This document shows positions 6,764 through 14,591 of a stretch of 24,414 bases of DNA, piece after piece; the first letter of the stretch is position 1, and every line of letters starts with the position of its first letter. Made by a program: the position numbers and the translations under genes. The DNA lies in contig CAZZCN010000049.1 in the NCBI GenBank assembly GCA_964652975.1, positions 1-24,414 on the forward strand, read 5' to 3'. The DNA is from CAZZCN01 sp964652975 (lineage in GTDB: Bacteria > Bacillota > Clostridia > Saccharofermentanales > UBA5734). A model generated the notes under the pieces. It was not told the origin of the DNA. It made no database searches and worked only from the letters and a program-made list of their open reading frames with translations.

Positions 6764-8056
6764 GTGTTTATAATGGATGGTAAAATGAAAACCGAACGCT
6801 CACTTGTTATCATAGGTGGCGGACCTGCCGGGCTTGCAGCAGCAATAGAGGCAAGGAAGCAAGGAATAAAGGATATTCTGCTTCTCGAAAGGGCCTCGCA
6901 GCTAGGTGGTATACTGCCCCAGTGCATACACGACGGATTCGGACTGAAGCTTTTCAAAAAGCAGTATACAGGTCCGCAATATGCTACTGTTTTCATTCGC
7001 GAACTAAAAGAACAAGAAATCGAATATGCTACAGACGCCATAGTCCTGGAGATAACGGCGGACAAAGAAATTCATTACATGACATGTAGCGGCTATCACT
7101 GTGTAACCGCAAAAGCGATAATACTTGCGATGGGTTGCAGAGAGCGCACAAGAGGCAATATTCTGATACCCGGAACCAGACCGGCAGGAATTATGACTGC
7201 CGGTACGGCACAACACTATATTAATATCATGGGGTATTTACCCGGTAAGAGGGTTGTGATTCTAGGATCTGGCGACATTGGATTGATCATGGCGAGAAGA
7301 TTGACTTTAGAGGGTGCAAAAGTTTTAGCGGTGGTAGAGATAAAGCCTGCTCCCAGTGGCCTTCGCCGAAATGTCATACAGTGTCTGGAAGACTATGACA
7401 TCCCGCTCTTTCTATCACATACAGTGACTGATATAAAAGGCAAAAACAGGGTCAGTGGTGTTACTGTATCGAAAGTTGATGATAATTGCTCACGAATAAG
7501 CGGTACAGATATGCATTTCGATTGTGATACGCTGCTTTTATCGGTAGGATTAATTCCTGAGAACGAATTGTCAAAGCAGGTATCCATAGAATTATCAAGC
7601 GATACCAACGGGCCGGTTGTATCCAATAATATGCAGACCAATATTGACGGATTTTTTGCCTGTGGCAATGTTTTAGATGTCCATGATCTGGTCGATTATG
7701 TTACAATGGGAGCAAGGTGTGCCGGAGCTGGTGCCGCTGAGTATATAAAAGATGGTCTGAATTCTATAACACCCATTAATGTAAAACCGCTAACAAACAT
7801 AAGGTACGTCGTCCCACAAACCATATCCACAAGCACCTATAACAGCAATCTGGCATTTTGCTTTAGAACTACGGAATCTTTTAAGGACGTAAACATTGTT
7901 ATTAGAAGAGATCATGAAATCATCAAAGAAATAAAAGGACAAAACATAACAGCCGGCGAGATGGAGCGAATTCCAATTTCACTGGAACTGTTTAATTTGA
8001 TGCTCGGTGGCAAGGAGATCACCGTTGAGTTAAAGGAGGATTGTGTGAAAGAATAG
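6764..8056 (+). CDS. GlpB-like NAD(P)/FAD-dependent oxidoreductase of the glp operon
   Basis: About 430 residues with two dinucleotide-binding motifs: GGGPAG (18-23) for FAD, and GSGDIG in the middle of the protein for NAD(P). It also has the AMGCRERTRG and PGTRPAGIMTAG segments and the CGNVLDVHDLVD segment usual for the pyridine-nucleotide-disulfide oxidoreductases paired with GlpA-like proteins. It probably passes electrons from the GlpA-like subunit to a nicotinamide or other carrier (inference). The start is uncertain: GTG 6764 lies right after the upstream stop with GGAGA 4 nt away, while ATG 6773 and ATG 6785 are in frame and begin nearer the fold. The last codons and the stop lie inside the left arm of a palindromic repeat (8040-8072), so that repeat supplies the end of the protein. 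Confidence 0.8.
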   Translation: MFIMDGKMKTERSLVIIGGGPAGLAAAIEARKQGIKDILLLERASQLGGILPQCIHDGFGLKLFKKQYTGPQYATVFIRELKEQEIEYATDAIVLEITADKEIHYMTCSGYHCVTAKAIILAMGCRERTRGNILIPGTRPAGIMTAGTAQHYINIMGYLPGKRVVILGSGDIGLIMARRLTLEGAKVLAVVEIKPAPSGLRRNVIQCLEDYDIPLFLSHTVTDIKGKNRVSGVTVSKVDDNCSRISGTDMHFDCDTLLLSVGLIPENELSKQVSIELSSDTNGPVVSNNMQTNIDGFFACGNVLDVHDLVDYVTMGARCAGAGAAEYIKDGLNSITPINVKPLTNIRYVVPQTISTSTYNSNLAFCFRTTESFKDVNIVIRRDHEIIKEIKGQNITAGEMERIPISLELFNLMLGGKEITVELKEDCVKE

Positions 8057-8138
8057 AATTCTTTCACACAATTGAAAAACCAATGAAAAGCATAGAGTGA
8101 AAAATAAATGTTTCACTCCTGGAAAAACTGCTTGACAG
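8040..8138. repeat. Dispersed hairpin repeat, block 2 (opposite orientation)
   Basis: Hairpin A (8040-8072) has the arm TTGTGTGAAAGAAT and an exact mirror arm around a 3-nt loop. Hairpin B (8095-8118) pairs GAGTGAAA with TTTCACTC. The linker after A (ATTGAAAAACCAATGAAAAG then CATA) and the one after B (TGGAAAAACTGCTTGACAG) match the reverse complement of the linkers at 2736-2810, which contain GGCAAGCAGTTTTTCAAT. Hairpin spacing is about 49-51 bp in both blocks. Hairpin A overlaps the 3' end of the GlpB-like gene. Confidence 0.8.
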
Positions 8139-8153
8139 TAATTAGTACTGTAA

Positions 8154-8192
8154 GACACCTGTGGTGTCACGCATTTTTTCATTACAAAATGC
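8154..8192 (+). other. Two further small hairpins before the DUF1667 gene
   Basis: GACACC-TGT-GGTGTC (8154-8168) and GCATTTT...AAAATGC (8171-8192) follow the repeat block. They lie 14 nt or more before the AAGGAG ribosome site of the next gene. They could cap or tune expression of that gene within the operon. Neither has a terminator-like U-tract. Confidence 0.4.
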
Positions 8193-8217
8193 ATAATACA
8201 ATTTTAAGGAGATTACA

Positions 8218-8583
8218 GTGAGAAAAGCAAAAAATGTCATTTGCACAATCTGCCCTAAGGGCTGTGATGTCAAAATAGTTATGAATGACGACAAGGTTGA
8301 AATGCTGAGTGGATATGGCTGCGAAAAAGGCAAGGATTTTGCTATCAATGAGCTTATCAACCCGGTTCGAACATTAACAACGACAATAAGGATTCAAAGC
8401 GAAACAAAAGGGCTGCTGCCGGTTAGAACAGACAAGCCAATTCCATTTAGCATGATATTCGAAGTAATGAAAATTCTTAAAACATCGAAAGTCAAAGCTC
8501 CTGTTCTATCAGGCGATGTCATTATTGAAAATATTTTAGACACAAATTCAAATATTATCGCATGCGAAGACATAGCAAAATGA
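8218..8583 (+). CDS. DUF1667 protein, third member of the glp-like operon
   Basis: A 121-residue protein with Cys9-x2-Cys12-x3-Cys16 and Cys35 (GYGCEKG), a pattern like the N-terminal iron-sulfur motif of molybdopterin oxidoreductases. A NPVRTLTTTI segment follows. DUF1667 proteins regularly follow GlpA/GlpB-like flavoproteins and are thought to act as their small metal-cluster partner (family knowledge; the exact role is not established here). GTG 8218 is chosen because AAGGAG (8206-8211) sits 6 nt upstream. The gene is separated from its operon partners by 161 bp occupied by hairpin repeats, more than usual for this trio. It ends just before the promoter of the polysaccharide locus. Confidence 0.8.
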   Translation: MRKAKNVICTICPKGCDVKIVMNDDKVEMLSGYGCEKGKDFAINELINPVRTLTTTIRIQSETKGLLPVRTDKPIPFSMIFEVMKILKTSKVKAPVLSGDVIIENILDTNSNIIACEDIAK

Positions 8584-8584
8584 T

Positions 8585-8613
8585 TTGCAGTATGAATTAT
8601 TTTATTGTATAAT
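8585..8613 (+). promoter_or_regulatory. Promoter P1 of the polysaccharide locus
   Basis: TTGCAG (8585-8590), a 17-nt spacer and a perfect TATAAT (8608-8613). It starts two bases after the DUF1667 stop codon and would give a leader of roughly 75 nt that begins with the hairpin at 8616-8641. Confidence 0.6.
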
Positions 8614-8615
8614 CA

Positions 8616-8641
8616 GTTGTTTGTTTTAAAGAACAATCAAC
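8616..8641 (+). other. Leader hairpin between two promoters
   Basis: GTTGTTTGTT pairs with AACAATCAAC with one mismatch around a short loop. It lies at the predicted 5' end of the P1 transcript. It could protect the transcript end or weakly terminate read-through from the glp operon. The downstream T-run (8659-8663) is too distant for a classic terminator. Confidence 0.4.
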
Positions 8642-8646
8642 CACAT

Positions 8647-8676
8647 TTGAAACTATCCTTTTTAATACTATACAAT
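8647..8676 (+). promoter_or_regulatory. Possible promoter P2 of the polysaccharide locus
   Basis: TTGAAA (8647-8652), 18-nt spacer, TACAAT (8671-8676). It would start transcription about 12 nt before the ATG at 8695, leaving a very short leader that still contains the GAGAG ribosome site. Confidence 0.4.
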
Positions 8677-8694
8677 ATTGTGAGAGAGTAAATA

Positions 8695-9792
8695 ATGACG
8701 TTAAGAAACAGTATGATTCTGATTCCTACCTTGAATCCTGATGACAACCTTGTTGATTACATAGTAAGCCTGATTAGTAATGGTTTCAACTATATTGTTG
8801 TTGTAAATGATGGCAGTTTGGAATCAAAAGAATATATTTTTGATAAAATAAGAGCATATAACGAATGCAAGGTAATCGACCATGCTGTCAATCTTGGCAA
8901 AGGCAGGGCCCTTAAAAACGGCTTTAATCATTGCCTCAATTTCCATGGTAATGACGCAGGAATCAAACATGTAATAACAGTAGATTCAGATGGACAGCAT
9001 ATAGTTGAAGATGTTATCAGAGTTGATGAATTTTCAAATTCCCTTTCAGAAGAATCATTGGTACTGGGGTGTCGTGATTTTTCATTGACCAGTATTCCGT
9101 TTAAAAGCAAGAACGGCAATAAAATTACAAGGTCAATTTTCCGACTGCTTTATGGTACGAAAATATCAGACACACAAACAGGTCTTAGATCCATCCCTAA
9201 AAGCAAGCTTGATGAATATATGCGTCTGGCAGGTGAAGGATTCGAATACGAGACCAATATGTTGGTATATAATTCAATTAAAAAGTCACCTATCGAGGAA
9301 ATAAGCATACAAACAGTTTATTATGACAATAATAGTCTCTCTCATTTCAATCCTGTCAATGATTCAATAGCAATTTATAAGATAATCATCAATTCGTTTC
9401 TGAAATTTGTTTTTGCCTCCCTAAGCTCTGCCATTATTGATTTAGGCGCATTTCAATTGATGATATTGTTATTATCAGGATTAGTTGGCAATCAGAGAAT
9501 TCTAATTGCAACTATAATAGCCCGTTCGATATCTTCACTGTATAATTACACTGTCAACAGGAAAATTGTATTTAAGAACAAGAACAACATCAGAATAACA
9601 ATAGTAAAGTATTATTTATTATGTATCATACTGATGCTACTCTCTGCTTTTACAGTATCATTTATTTATAAAAATTCAGGGCTCCCTGAAGCTATAATTA
9701 AAATGTTCGTAGATGCCTTTCTATTTTTAATTAGTTTCAAAATTCAACAGATATATATATTTGGAGTAACAAAGGGAGAAAGATTTGAATAG
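8695..9792 (+). CDS. GT2 (DPM1-like) glycosyltransferase fused to a GtrA-like membrane domain
   Basis: A 365-residue fusion. Residues 1-225 form a family 2 glycosyltransferase of the dolichol/polyprenyl-phosphate hexose synthase type: VNDGS 37-41, NLGKGRALKNG 66-76, DSDGQH 97-102 (metal-binding DxD region), TQTGLR about 160-165. Residues about 235-356 hold four hydrophobic segments of the GtrA family, including the YNYTVNRKIVFKN motif near 283-295. Such enzymes are expected to load a hexose onto undecaprenyl phosphate and present it across the membrane. The next gene, a large membrane protein, overlaps by 8 nt, so the two are probably a functional pair (inference). The ATG follows GAGAG. It is the first gene of the polysaccharide locus. 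Confidence 0.85.
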   Translation: MTLRNSMILIPTLNPDDNLVDYIVSLISNGFNYIVVVNDGSLESKEYIFDKIRAYNECKVIDHAVNLGKGRALKNGFNHCLNFHGNDAGIKHVITVDSDGQHIVEDVIRVDEFSNSLSEESLVLGCRDFSLTSIPFKSKNGNKITRSIFRLLYGTKISDTQTGLRSIPKSKLDEYMRLAGEGFEYETNMLVYNSIKKSPIEEISIQTVYYDNNSLSHFNPVNDSIAIYKIIINSFLKFVFASLSSAIIDLGAFQLMILLLSGLVGNQRILIATIIARSISSLYNYTVNRKIVFKNKNNIRITIVKYYLLCIILMLLSAFTVSFIYKNSGLPEAIIKMFVDAFLFLISFKIQQIYIFGVTKGERFE

Positions 9793-11515
9793 GGTGTTTT
9801 TATTAATAAAATTGCTGTTTTTCGTGATATCTACATATGGATATATACGTTTTCTAATAAATCGCACTGATATTAAAATTGAATTTGCCCCTGTGGTGGT
9901 TTTTTCGTGTCAAGGTATGGTTCTATTTATGGCAGGAATACTTAATTTAATGCGAGAAACAGTTGTTTTAATATTTGTAGCCGGTATACTGTTGGCGGCC
10001 TATTCGATATTTAAACGTGAAAAGCTAAATGTCTTGCTATCTGTAGGAATAATGTTTTTTTGTGCGATTTCCGCTTGTTTTTTAGTTATATTCAATGGCC
10101 AGAAATTTGTTGCTTATGATGATTTCAGCCATTGGGCGACAGTTGTTAAAACTATAATTATTAATAATCGGCTACCTAATTTTTTAGATTCAGTAATTGT
10201 TTTTCAGTCATATCCGCCGGGAGCTGCATGTTTTATTTACTATTTATGCAAAACTGTGACAAGTACAGAGAGCATTATGATGTTTGCGCAAAGCATTTTG
10301 ATTTTCAGTGGTCTTATATCTATTTTTGGCGCTGTGAAGAAAAATAAGATTATTGGATTTGTAATAACTTCTGCTTTTGTAATATTTGCTCTATCATACG
10401 ATCTTTTAATTAACAGACTTACCGTGGATCTTCTTTTAGTGGCACTGGGTATCGCATCGGTGGTAATAGCAAATGAATATCGTGAAAACATAAAGAAAGT
10501 GGTTTTGTTTATTACTCCGATATTATGTTTTTTGATGACGGTAAAGAACAGCGGGATATATTTCGTGGCTTTTACTTTACTGTTTATATTACTTGTGACC
10601 AAGCCCCGGAAATGGGCCGAATTTAAATATATTGCAATTTCTTTCATTGCACCAATTATGACAATACTGATATGGCAAAAGCATGTAAAACTTGTCTATC
10701 TCTCTGGCCTGGCTTCTAAACATTCAATGTCTAGATATAATCTATCACAAATCTTCTTATCAAAATCAGACAAGGATTTGTCAATGATAGTAGACACATT
10801 TATTAAACAACAGTTAGAATTTAATCTCATTTCATATATTTTTATCGCCCTTCTAGTTCTGATTTTAACCGTTGGATTAATGAAAACAAAATTATACATA
10901 TCGAAGAAGTGTATCTTTATCTCGATTTTTATTGGATATATAGTCTATCAGATGAGTTTGTTGGCGATGTATGTTTTTTCCATGCCTACCAACGAATCTC
11001 TTATACTTGCTGGATATGATAGATATTATAGAACTATAGTAATATTCATATTTGGACTGTTAGTTTATTATCTTGTTGATATCGTTAATCATTTGGATTT
11101 CAAGAAGTCGCTATATAAGCAAATTTTATACGCTGCTTTAATACTGTTGATTTTTACGACCCTACTTGTTAAATCGGAAATGAAATCTAACAATTTCAAA
11201 CCTCAGGATAATAGCGGTTCTATTCGATACAAACTGGATGATCTTGTTGAAACCTATAATATAAGTTCTGGCAAAAGCTATATGATTTTTCACAATCAAT
11301 ATGATTATGGATATGCACAATACATTGCCCAATATACATTTATGTCCAAGAAAATCAGAAGTGTTGTATATACAAACGAAGATTCTCTGATTACGTGGGA
11401 GAAGTATGATTATTTGATCATACTTGAAGATAATGCTTCGCTAGAAAATGATTTAAATGAAAAATTCCCAACATACAAGGGTCAAAAGGTTATCAAATTA
11501 TCCGAATTCAAATAA
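9785..11515 (+). CDS. Polytopic membrane protein, probable GT-C-type glycosyltransferase
   Basis: A 576-residue protein with about a dozen hydrophobic segments. The first large loop carries AYDDFSHWATVVK (111-122) and QSYPPGAACF (141-150). An acidic pair with SHW in the first external loop fits GT-C enzymes that use a polyprenyl-phosphate sugar. The C-terminal ~100 residues look soluble (after a span near 440-460). Specificity cannot be read. The TTG start at 9785 overlaps the upstream gene and has AAAGGGAG (9770-9777) 7 nt away; GTG 9794 is the alternative. Together with the GT2-GtrA protein it could decorate the glycan outside the membrane. A Wzy-like polymerase role is a less favoured alternative, because a polymerase/ligase gene is present at the right edge. 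Confidence 0.65.
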   Translation: MNRVFLLIKLLFFVISTYGYIRFLINRTDIKIEFAPVVVFSCQGMVLFMAGILNLMRETVVLIFVAGILLAAYSIFKREKLNVLLSVGIMFFCAISACFLVIFNGQKFVAYDDFSHWATVVKTIIINNRLPNFLDSVIVFQSYPPGAACFIYYLCKTVTSTESIMMFAQSILIFSGLISIFGAVKKNKIIGFVITSAFVIFALSYDLLINRLTVDLLLVALGIASVVIANEYRENIKKVVLFITPILCFLMTVKNSGIYFVAFTLLFILLVTKPRKWAEFKYIAISFIAPIMTILIWQKHVKLVYLSGLASKHSMSRYNLSQIFLSKSDKDLSMIVDTFIKQQLEFNLISYIFIALLVLILTVGLMKTKLYISKKCIFISIFIGYIVYQMSLLAMYVFSMPTNESLILAGYDRYYRTIVIFIFGLLVYYLVDIVNHLDFKKSLYKQILYAALILLIFTTLLVKSEMKSNNFKPQDNSGSIRYKLDDLVETYNISSGKSYMIFHNQYDYGYAQYIAQYTFMSKKIRSVVYTNEDSLITWEKYDYLIILEDNASLENDLNEKFPTYKGQKVIKLSEFK

Positions 11516-11638
11516 TGTGATCGCTTGGTTGACCATTAAAATTCAACAGGTGCTGATTATAAAAATATATAAACTATGGTAGAATATATTTTAGTAATTA
11601 CATAATAAATAAATAAATAATTATAGGAGTATTGGAAC

Positions 11639-12307
11639 GTGTATATTAGAATTAAGAGGTTGATTGATTTATTATTTTCAATAATCTTGCTTGTGGGAAT
11701 TAGCCCGTTGATACTATTAATAGTTATTGCTATCAAGATTGATTCGAAAGGACCAATTCTTTTTAAACAGGAAAGAGTGGGCATTCATAAGAGGAATTTT
11801 AACATATTGAAATTCCGTACAATGCGGATAGACACTCCGGGGGACACCCCGACCCATCTTCTCGAAAATCCGGATCAGTGGATTACCAGAGTTGGCAAAA
11901 TATTGAGGAAAACCTCCCTGGACGAGCTGCCACAGGTTATCAACGTTTTAAAAGGCGATATGAGTGTTATCGGACCGAGACCCGCGCTATGGAACCAGTA
12001 CGATCTTATCGAGCAGCGCGATTTGTACAAGGCGAACGATGTTCCACCAGGCATAACAGGATGGGCACAGATTAACGGCAGGGACTCTATTTCGATTGAG
12101 AAAAAGGCTGAACTGGATGGATTTTATGTCGATAAAATCGGGTGCCTGATGGATATAAGATGTTTTGTCGGGACGATAGTGTCCGTAATCAAGAGAGACG
12201 GAATCATCGAGGGCGGGACAGGTAACGGCAACGGCAACGGTAACGGAAACGGAAACGGCAACGGAAACGGAAACGGTAACGGCAGCAGAAACGGCAACGG
12301 TGAATAG
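11639..12307 (+). CDS. PglC-type monotopic phosphoglycosyl transferase with a (Gly-Asn)n tail
   Basis: A bacterial sugar transferase that should move a sugar 1-phosphate from a UDP-sugar to undecaprenyl phosphate and so start repeat-unit assembly at the inner membrane face. It has a re-entrant hydrophobic N-terminus (8-33), FKQERVG (42-48), KFRTMR (58-63), the catalytic Asp95-Glu96 in LDELPQ, and GDMSVIGPRPA (106-116). The family usually ends near residue 195. This one continues with a Gly-Asn dipeptide run to residue 222. GTG 11639 is supported by TAGGAG about 9 nt upstream. The spacer before it (11516-11638) is AT-rich with AATA repeats and no gene. The SDR gene follows 12 nt later, suggesting that it makes or alters the priming sugar. 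Confidence 0.9.
   Translation: MYIRIKRLIDLLFSIILLVGISPLILLIVIAIKIDSKGPILFKQERVGIHKRNFNILKFRTMRIDTPGDTPTHLLENPDQWITRVGKILRKTSLDELPQVINVLKGDMSVIGPRPALWNQYDLIEQRDLYKANDVPPGITGWAQINGRDSISIEKKAELDGFYVDKIGCLMDIRCFVGTIVSVIKRDGIIEGGTGNGNGNGNGNGNGNGNGNGNGSRNGNGE
12221..12303 (+). repeat. Hexanucleotide GGNAAC repeat coding (Gly-Asn)n
   Basis: About a dozen near-tandem six-base units (GGTAAC, GGCAAC, GGAAAC) with one Ser-Arg interruption. They form residues 195-221 of the PglC-like transferase. The Gly third base varies between units while Asn is always AAC. The six-base unit keeps the frame whatever the copy number. Confidence 0.95.
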
Positions 12308-12319
12308 GAGATCTAGGCT

Positions 12320-13162
12320 ATGATTAAAGTTTTAATAACAGGTGCTGAAAGCTATATTGGCCTTGCCCTCGAAAGATATCTGACAAGGGAGCCGGAAGCG
12401 TATACTGTAGATACAGTGGATATGATTGGGGATTCTTGGAAACAAAAGGATTTCTCAGGCTATGATGCCGTTTTTCATGTAGCAGGAATAGTTCATAAGA
12501 AAGAAAAACAGGACATGAGGGATCTATATTTCAAAGTAAATTGTGACCTGGCTTATGAAACCGCCCAAAAGGCCAAGAGTGAAGGAGTAAAACACTTCAT
12601 TTTTTTGAGTTCCATGAGTGTTTATGGAATCGAGAATGGTATTATTGATATTGGCACCATTCCTAATCCCATAAGCTTTTACGGACAGTCGAAACTAAAG
12701 GCGGAAAAGAGCATAAAATCCCTGGAATCCGACACATTCAAAGTTGCGACCTTACGTCCGCCAATGGTTTATGGCAAAAGTTGCAGAGGCAATTATCCGC
12801 GATTGGCAAAAATTGCATTAAAATCTCCTGTTTTTCCAGATATCAACAATCGACGCAGCATGATATACATAGAGAATCTAACCGGGTTTGTAAAATTGTT
12901 GATTGATGAGTGTGATGATGGTCTGTTTTTCCCGCAAAACACCAACTATGTCAAAACATCAGAACTTGTAGAGCTGATCGCCGGTTTACACGGCAGGAAA
13001 ATACGGGTGACCAAAATATTTAATCCTTTTATAAAGTTGCTGAATTTTGGTATAATAAACAAAGTTTTCGGAGACTTGGTCTACGAAAAGGAAATGAGCG
13101 CGTATAAGCATAATTACAATTCAAGAAGTTTCAAGGAGTCAGTAGAACTTACAGAAATGTAA
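12320..13162 (+). CDS. SDR-family NAD-dependent sugar epimerase/reductase
   Basis: A 280-residue extended SDR protein with a slightly altered cofactor motif GAESYIG (8-14), FHVAGIVHKKE (52-62), the catalytic SSMSVYG (97-103) and Tyr121-x3-Lys125 (YGQSK). The VH-containing segment after beta-4 and a position next to a PglC-type transferase resemble the 4-keto-reductases of UDP-N-acetylquinovosamine/fucosamine pathways (WbpV/WreQ-like). That assignment is inference; a 4-epimerase is the alternative. At 280 residues it is shorter than a classical GalE (about 330). AGGAG overlaps the stop of the previous gene and is 9 nt from the ATG. The 158-bp spacer that follows has no gene and only a weak TATAAT-like word without a proper -35. 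Confidence 0.75.
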   Translation: MIKVLITGAESYIGLALERYLTREPEAYTVDTVDMIGDSWKQKDFSGYDAVFHVAGIVHKKEKQDMRDLYFKVNCDLAYETAQKAKSEGVKHFIFLSSMSVYGIENGIIDIGTIPNPISFYGQSKLKAEKSIKSLESDTFKVATLRPPMVYGKSCRGNYPRLAKIALKSPVFPDINNRRSMIYIENLTGFVKLLIDECDDGLFFPQNTNYVKTSELVELIAGLHGRKIRVTKIFNPFIKLLNFGIINKVFGDLVYEKEMSAYKHNYNSRSFKESVELTEM

Positions 13163-13320
13163 TATGTAAAAGGTTAGTATAATAATACGGATATGCAGGT
13201 AAGCGGAAACTATATACTTGCAACAAGTTAACCAGACGGGCATGCTATCAATATTGAGAATCAGTAAACTGTTAAGATGAATAGTGACCAAATAATAATG
13301 CAATGTGATTATAAGGAGAA

Positions 13321-14442
13321 ATGACCTTGAAAATAGCAATGATTTTAACAAATGGATTTAACCCTGACATTAGAGTCTACAAGGAAGCCATAACCCTTGT
13401 AGGTGAAGGCCATGATGTGGAGATACTTTGCTGGGACAGAGAGGGCAGACACGCTGACAAGGAAACCGAAGAGCTAGACGGGATTAAAGTCCGCAGGTTT
13501 TTTTCAAAGGGCAGATATGGCTCAGGATATAAGCAGTTAAGCGGATTTATTGAATTTGGCAGATCAGTTGGTCGCCACATTAGAAGCAATTCATTTGATG
13601 CGATACATTGCCACGACCTTGATGCATTTATGATTGGCAACAGGATAAACAAAAGTAAAAATTACAGACTTGTTTTTGATGAGCATGATTTTTTCTATCT
13701 ATACTTCAAGAACCGCAAGGACCTGATTAACAGAATCATGGCAGCCTTTGTTATTACTGTTCAGAAAATGATATTGAAGAACGCTGATGCGCATATAGTT
13801 GTCACCCCTAAAATGAAACAGCATTATGGAAACAACGAGAATATTACAATTATCACAAATGCTCCTATGAAAGGAAGTTTTAGCGGCATTGCAAAAAAAG
13901 AGGATGCTACCGGATCTATTACAGTAGGATATCTCGGAACTGTAAGATATTTTGAAGAACTGAAGACTTTAATTGATGCTGCATTAAAATACAACAAGAT
14001 AAAAATCCTGATAGCAGGAAGAGGCGTTGTTCTAGAAAAAATCAAAAAATACAAGCAAGATATAGGTGCCCAAAACACACAGATTATTGAAGAATACAAA
14101 ATGGATGAAATCGAGGAATTATATTCGCAGATTGACATAACTTATCTTATTTACCCTTGCGAAGATTCAATTGTATCACTTCCAAATAAATTTTTTGAAA
14201 GTATCATTACTGAGACACCAATAATTTCCAACAGGGTTTCCGAGTATGGCGAACTGGTTGATAATCTTGATATAGGGTGGGCAATTGACGATAAGAATCT
14301 TGCGGCAAGCCTTGATAAAATATTTGGCGAAATTTGTAGTGAAGAGGCATTGCTTGAAAAGTACAAAGGGAATATGCGTAGGATCAAGGATCAGTACTAC
14401 TGGGAGAGTAACAATGAGAGGCTTTGTGAGATATACAAGTGA
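13321..14442 (+). CDS. GT4-family glycosyltransferase
   Basis: A 373-residue GT-B fold enzyme. The N-terminal half has a short Rossmann start (KIAMILTNGFNPDIRVYKEA) and HCHDLDAF (96-103). The C-terminal half has TVGYLGTVRYFEELKTLIDA (201-220), IAGRG (231-235) and LPNKFFESI (287-295), the last in the place of the usual GT4 donor-binding E-x7-E region. Donor and acceptor are unknown. AAGGAG (13313-13318) lies only 2 nt from ATG 13321 but 8 nt from an in-frame TTG at 13327, which may be the real start (protein two residues shorter). A 149-bp AT-rich gap follows it without a gene. Confidence 0.8.
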   Translation: MTLKIAMILTNGFNPDIRVYKEAITLVGEGHDVEILCWDREGRHADKETEELDGIKVRRFFSKGRYGSGYKQLSGFIEFGRSVGRHIRSNSFDAIHCHDLDAFMIGNRINKSKNYRLVFDEHDFFYLYFKNRKDLINRIMAAFVITVQKMILKNADAHIVVTPKMKQHYGNNENITIITNAPMKGSFSGIAKKEDATGSITVGYLGTVRYFEELKTLIDAALKYNKIKILIAGRGVVLEKIKKYKQDIGAQNTQIIEEYKMDEIEELYSQIDITYLIYPCEDSIVSLPNKFFESIITETPIISNRVSEYGELVDNLDIGWAIDDKNLAASLDKIFGEICSEEALLEKYKGNMRRIKDQYYWESNNERLCEIYK

Positions 14443-14591
14443 GCTTGACTTCAAAAATTGTAAGTTTCCCTCAGAAGTAAGTATTTGAAACTTTAAGGGT
14501 AATGACTAACTAGTCGTAAGAAATGAACACATCAACTTGATTATCCCCAAATATTATAATAATAAACAAATTTTGCAAGGAGTACATCTAA

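Noticed and set aside
8040..8138. Intrinsic terminator after the GlpB-like gene
   Set aside because: The hairpins have no following U-tract and belong to a repeat family also found away from gene ends. DUF1667 downstream normally belongs to the same operon.
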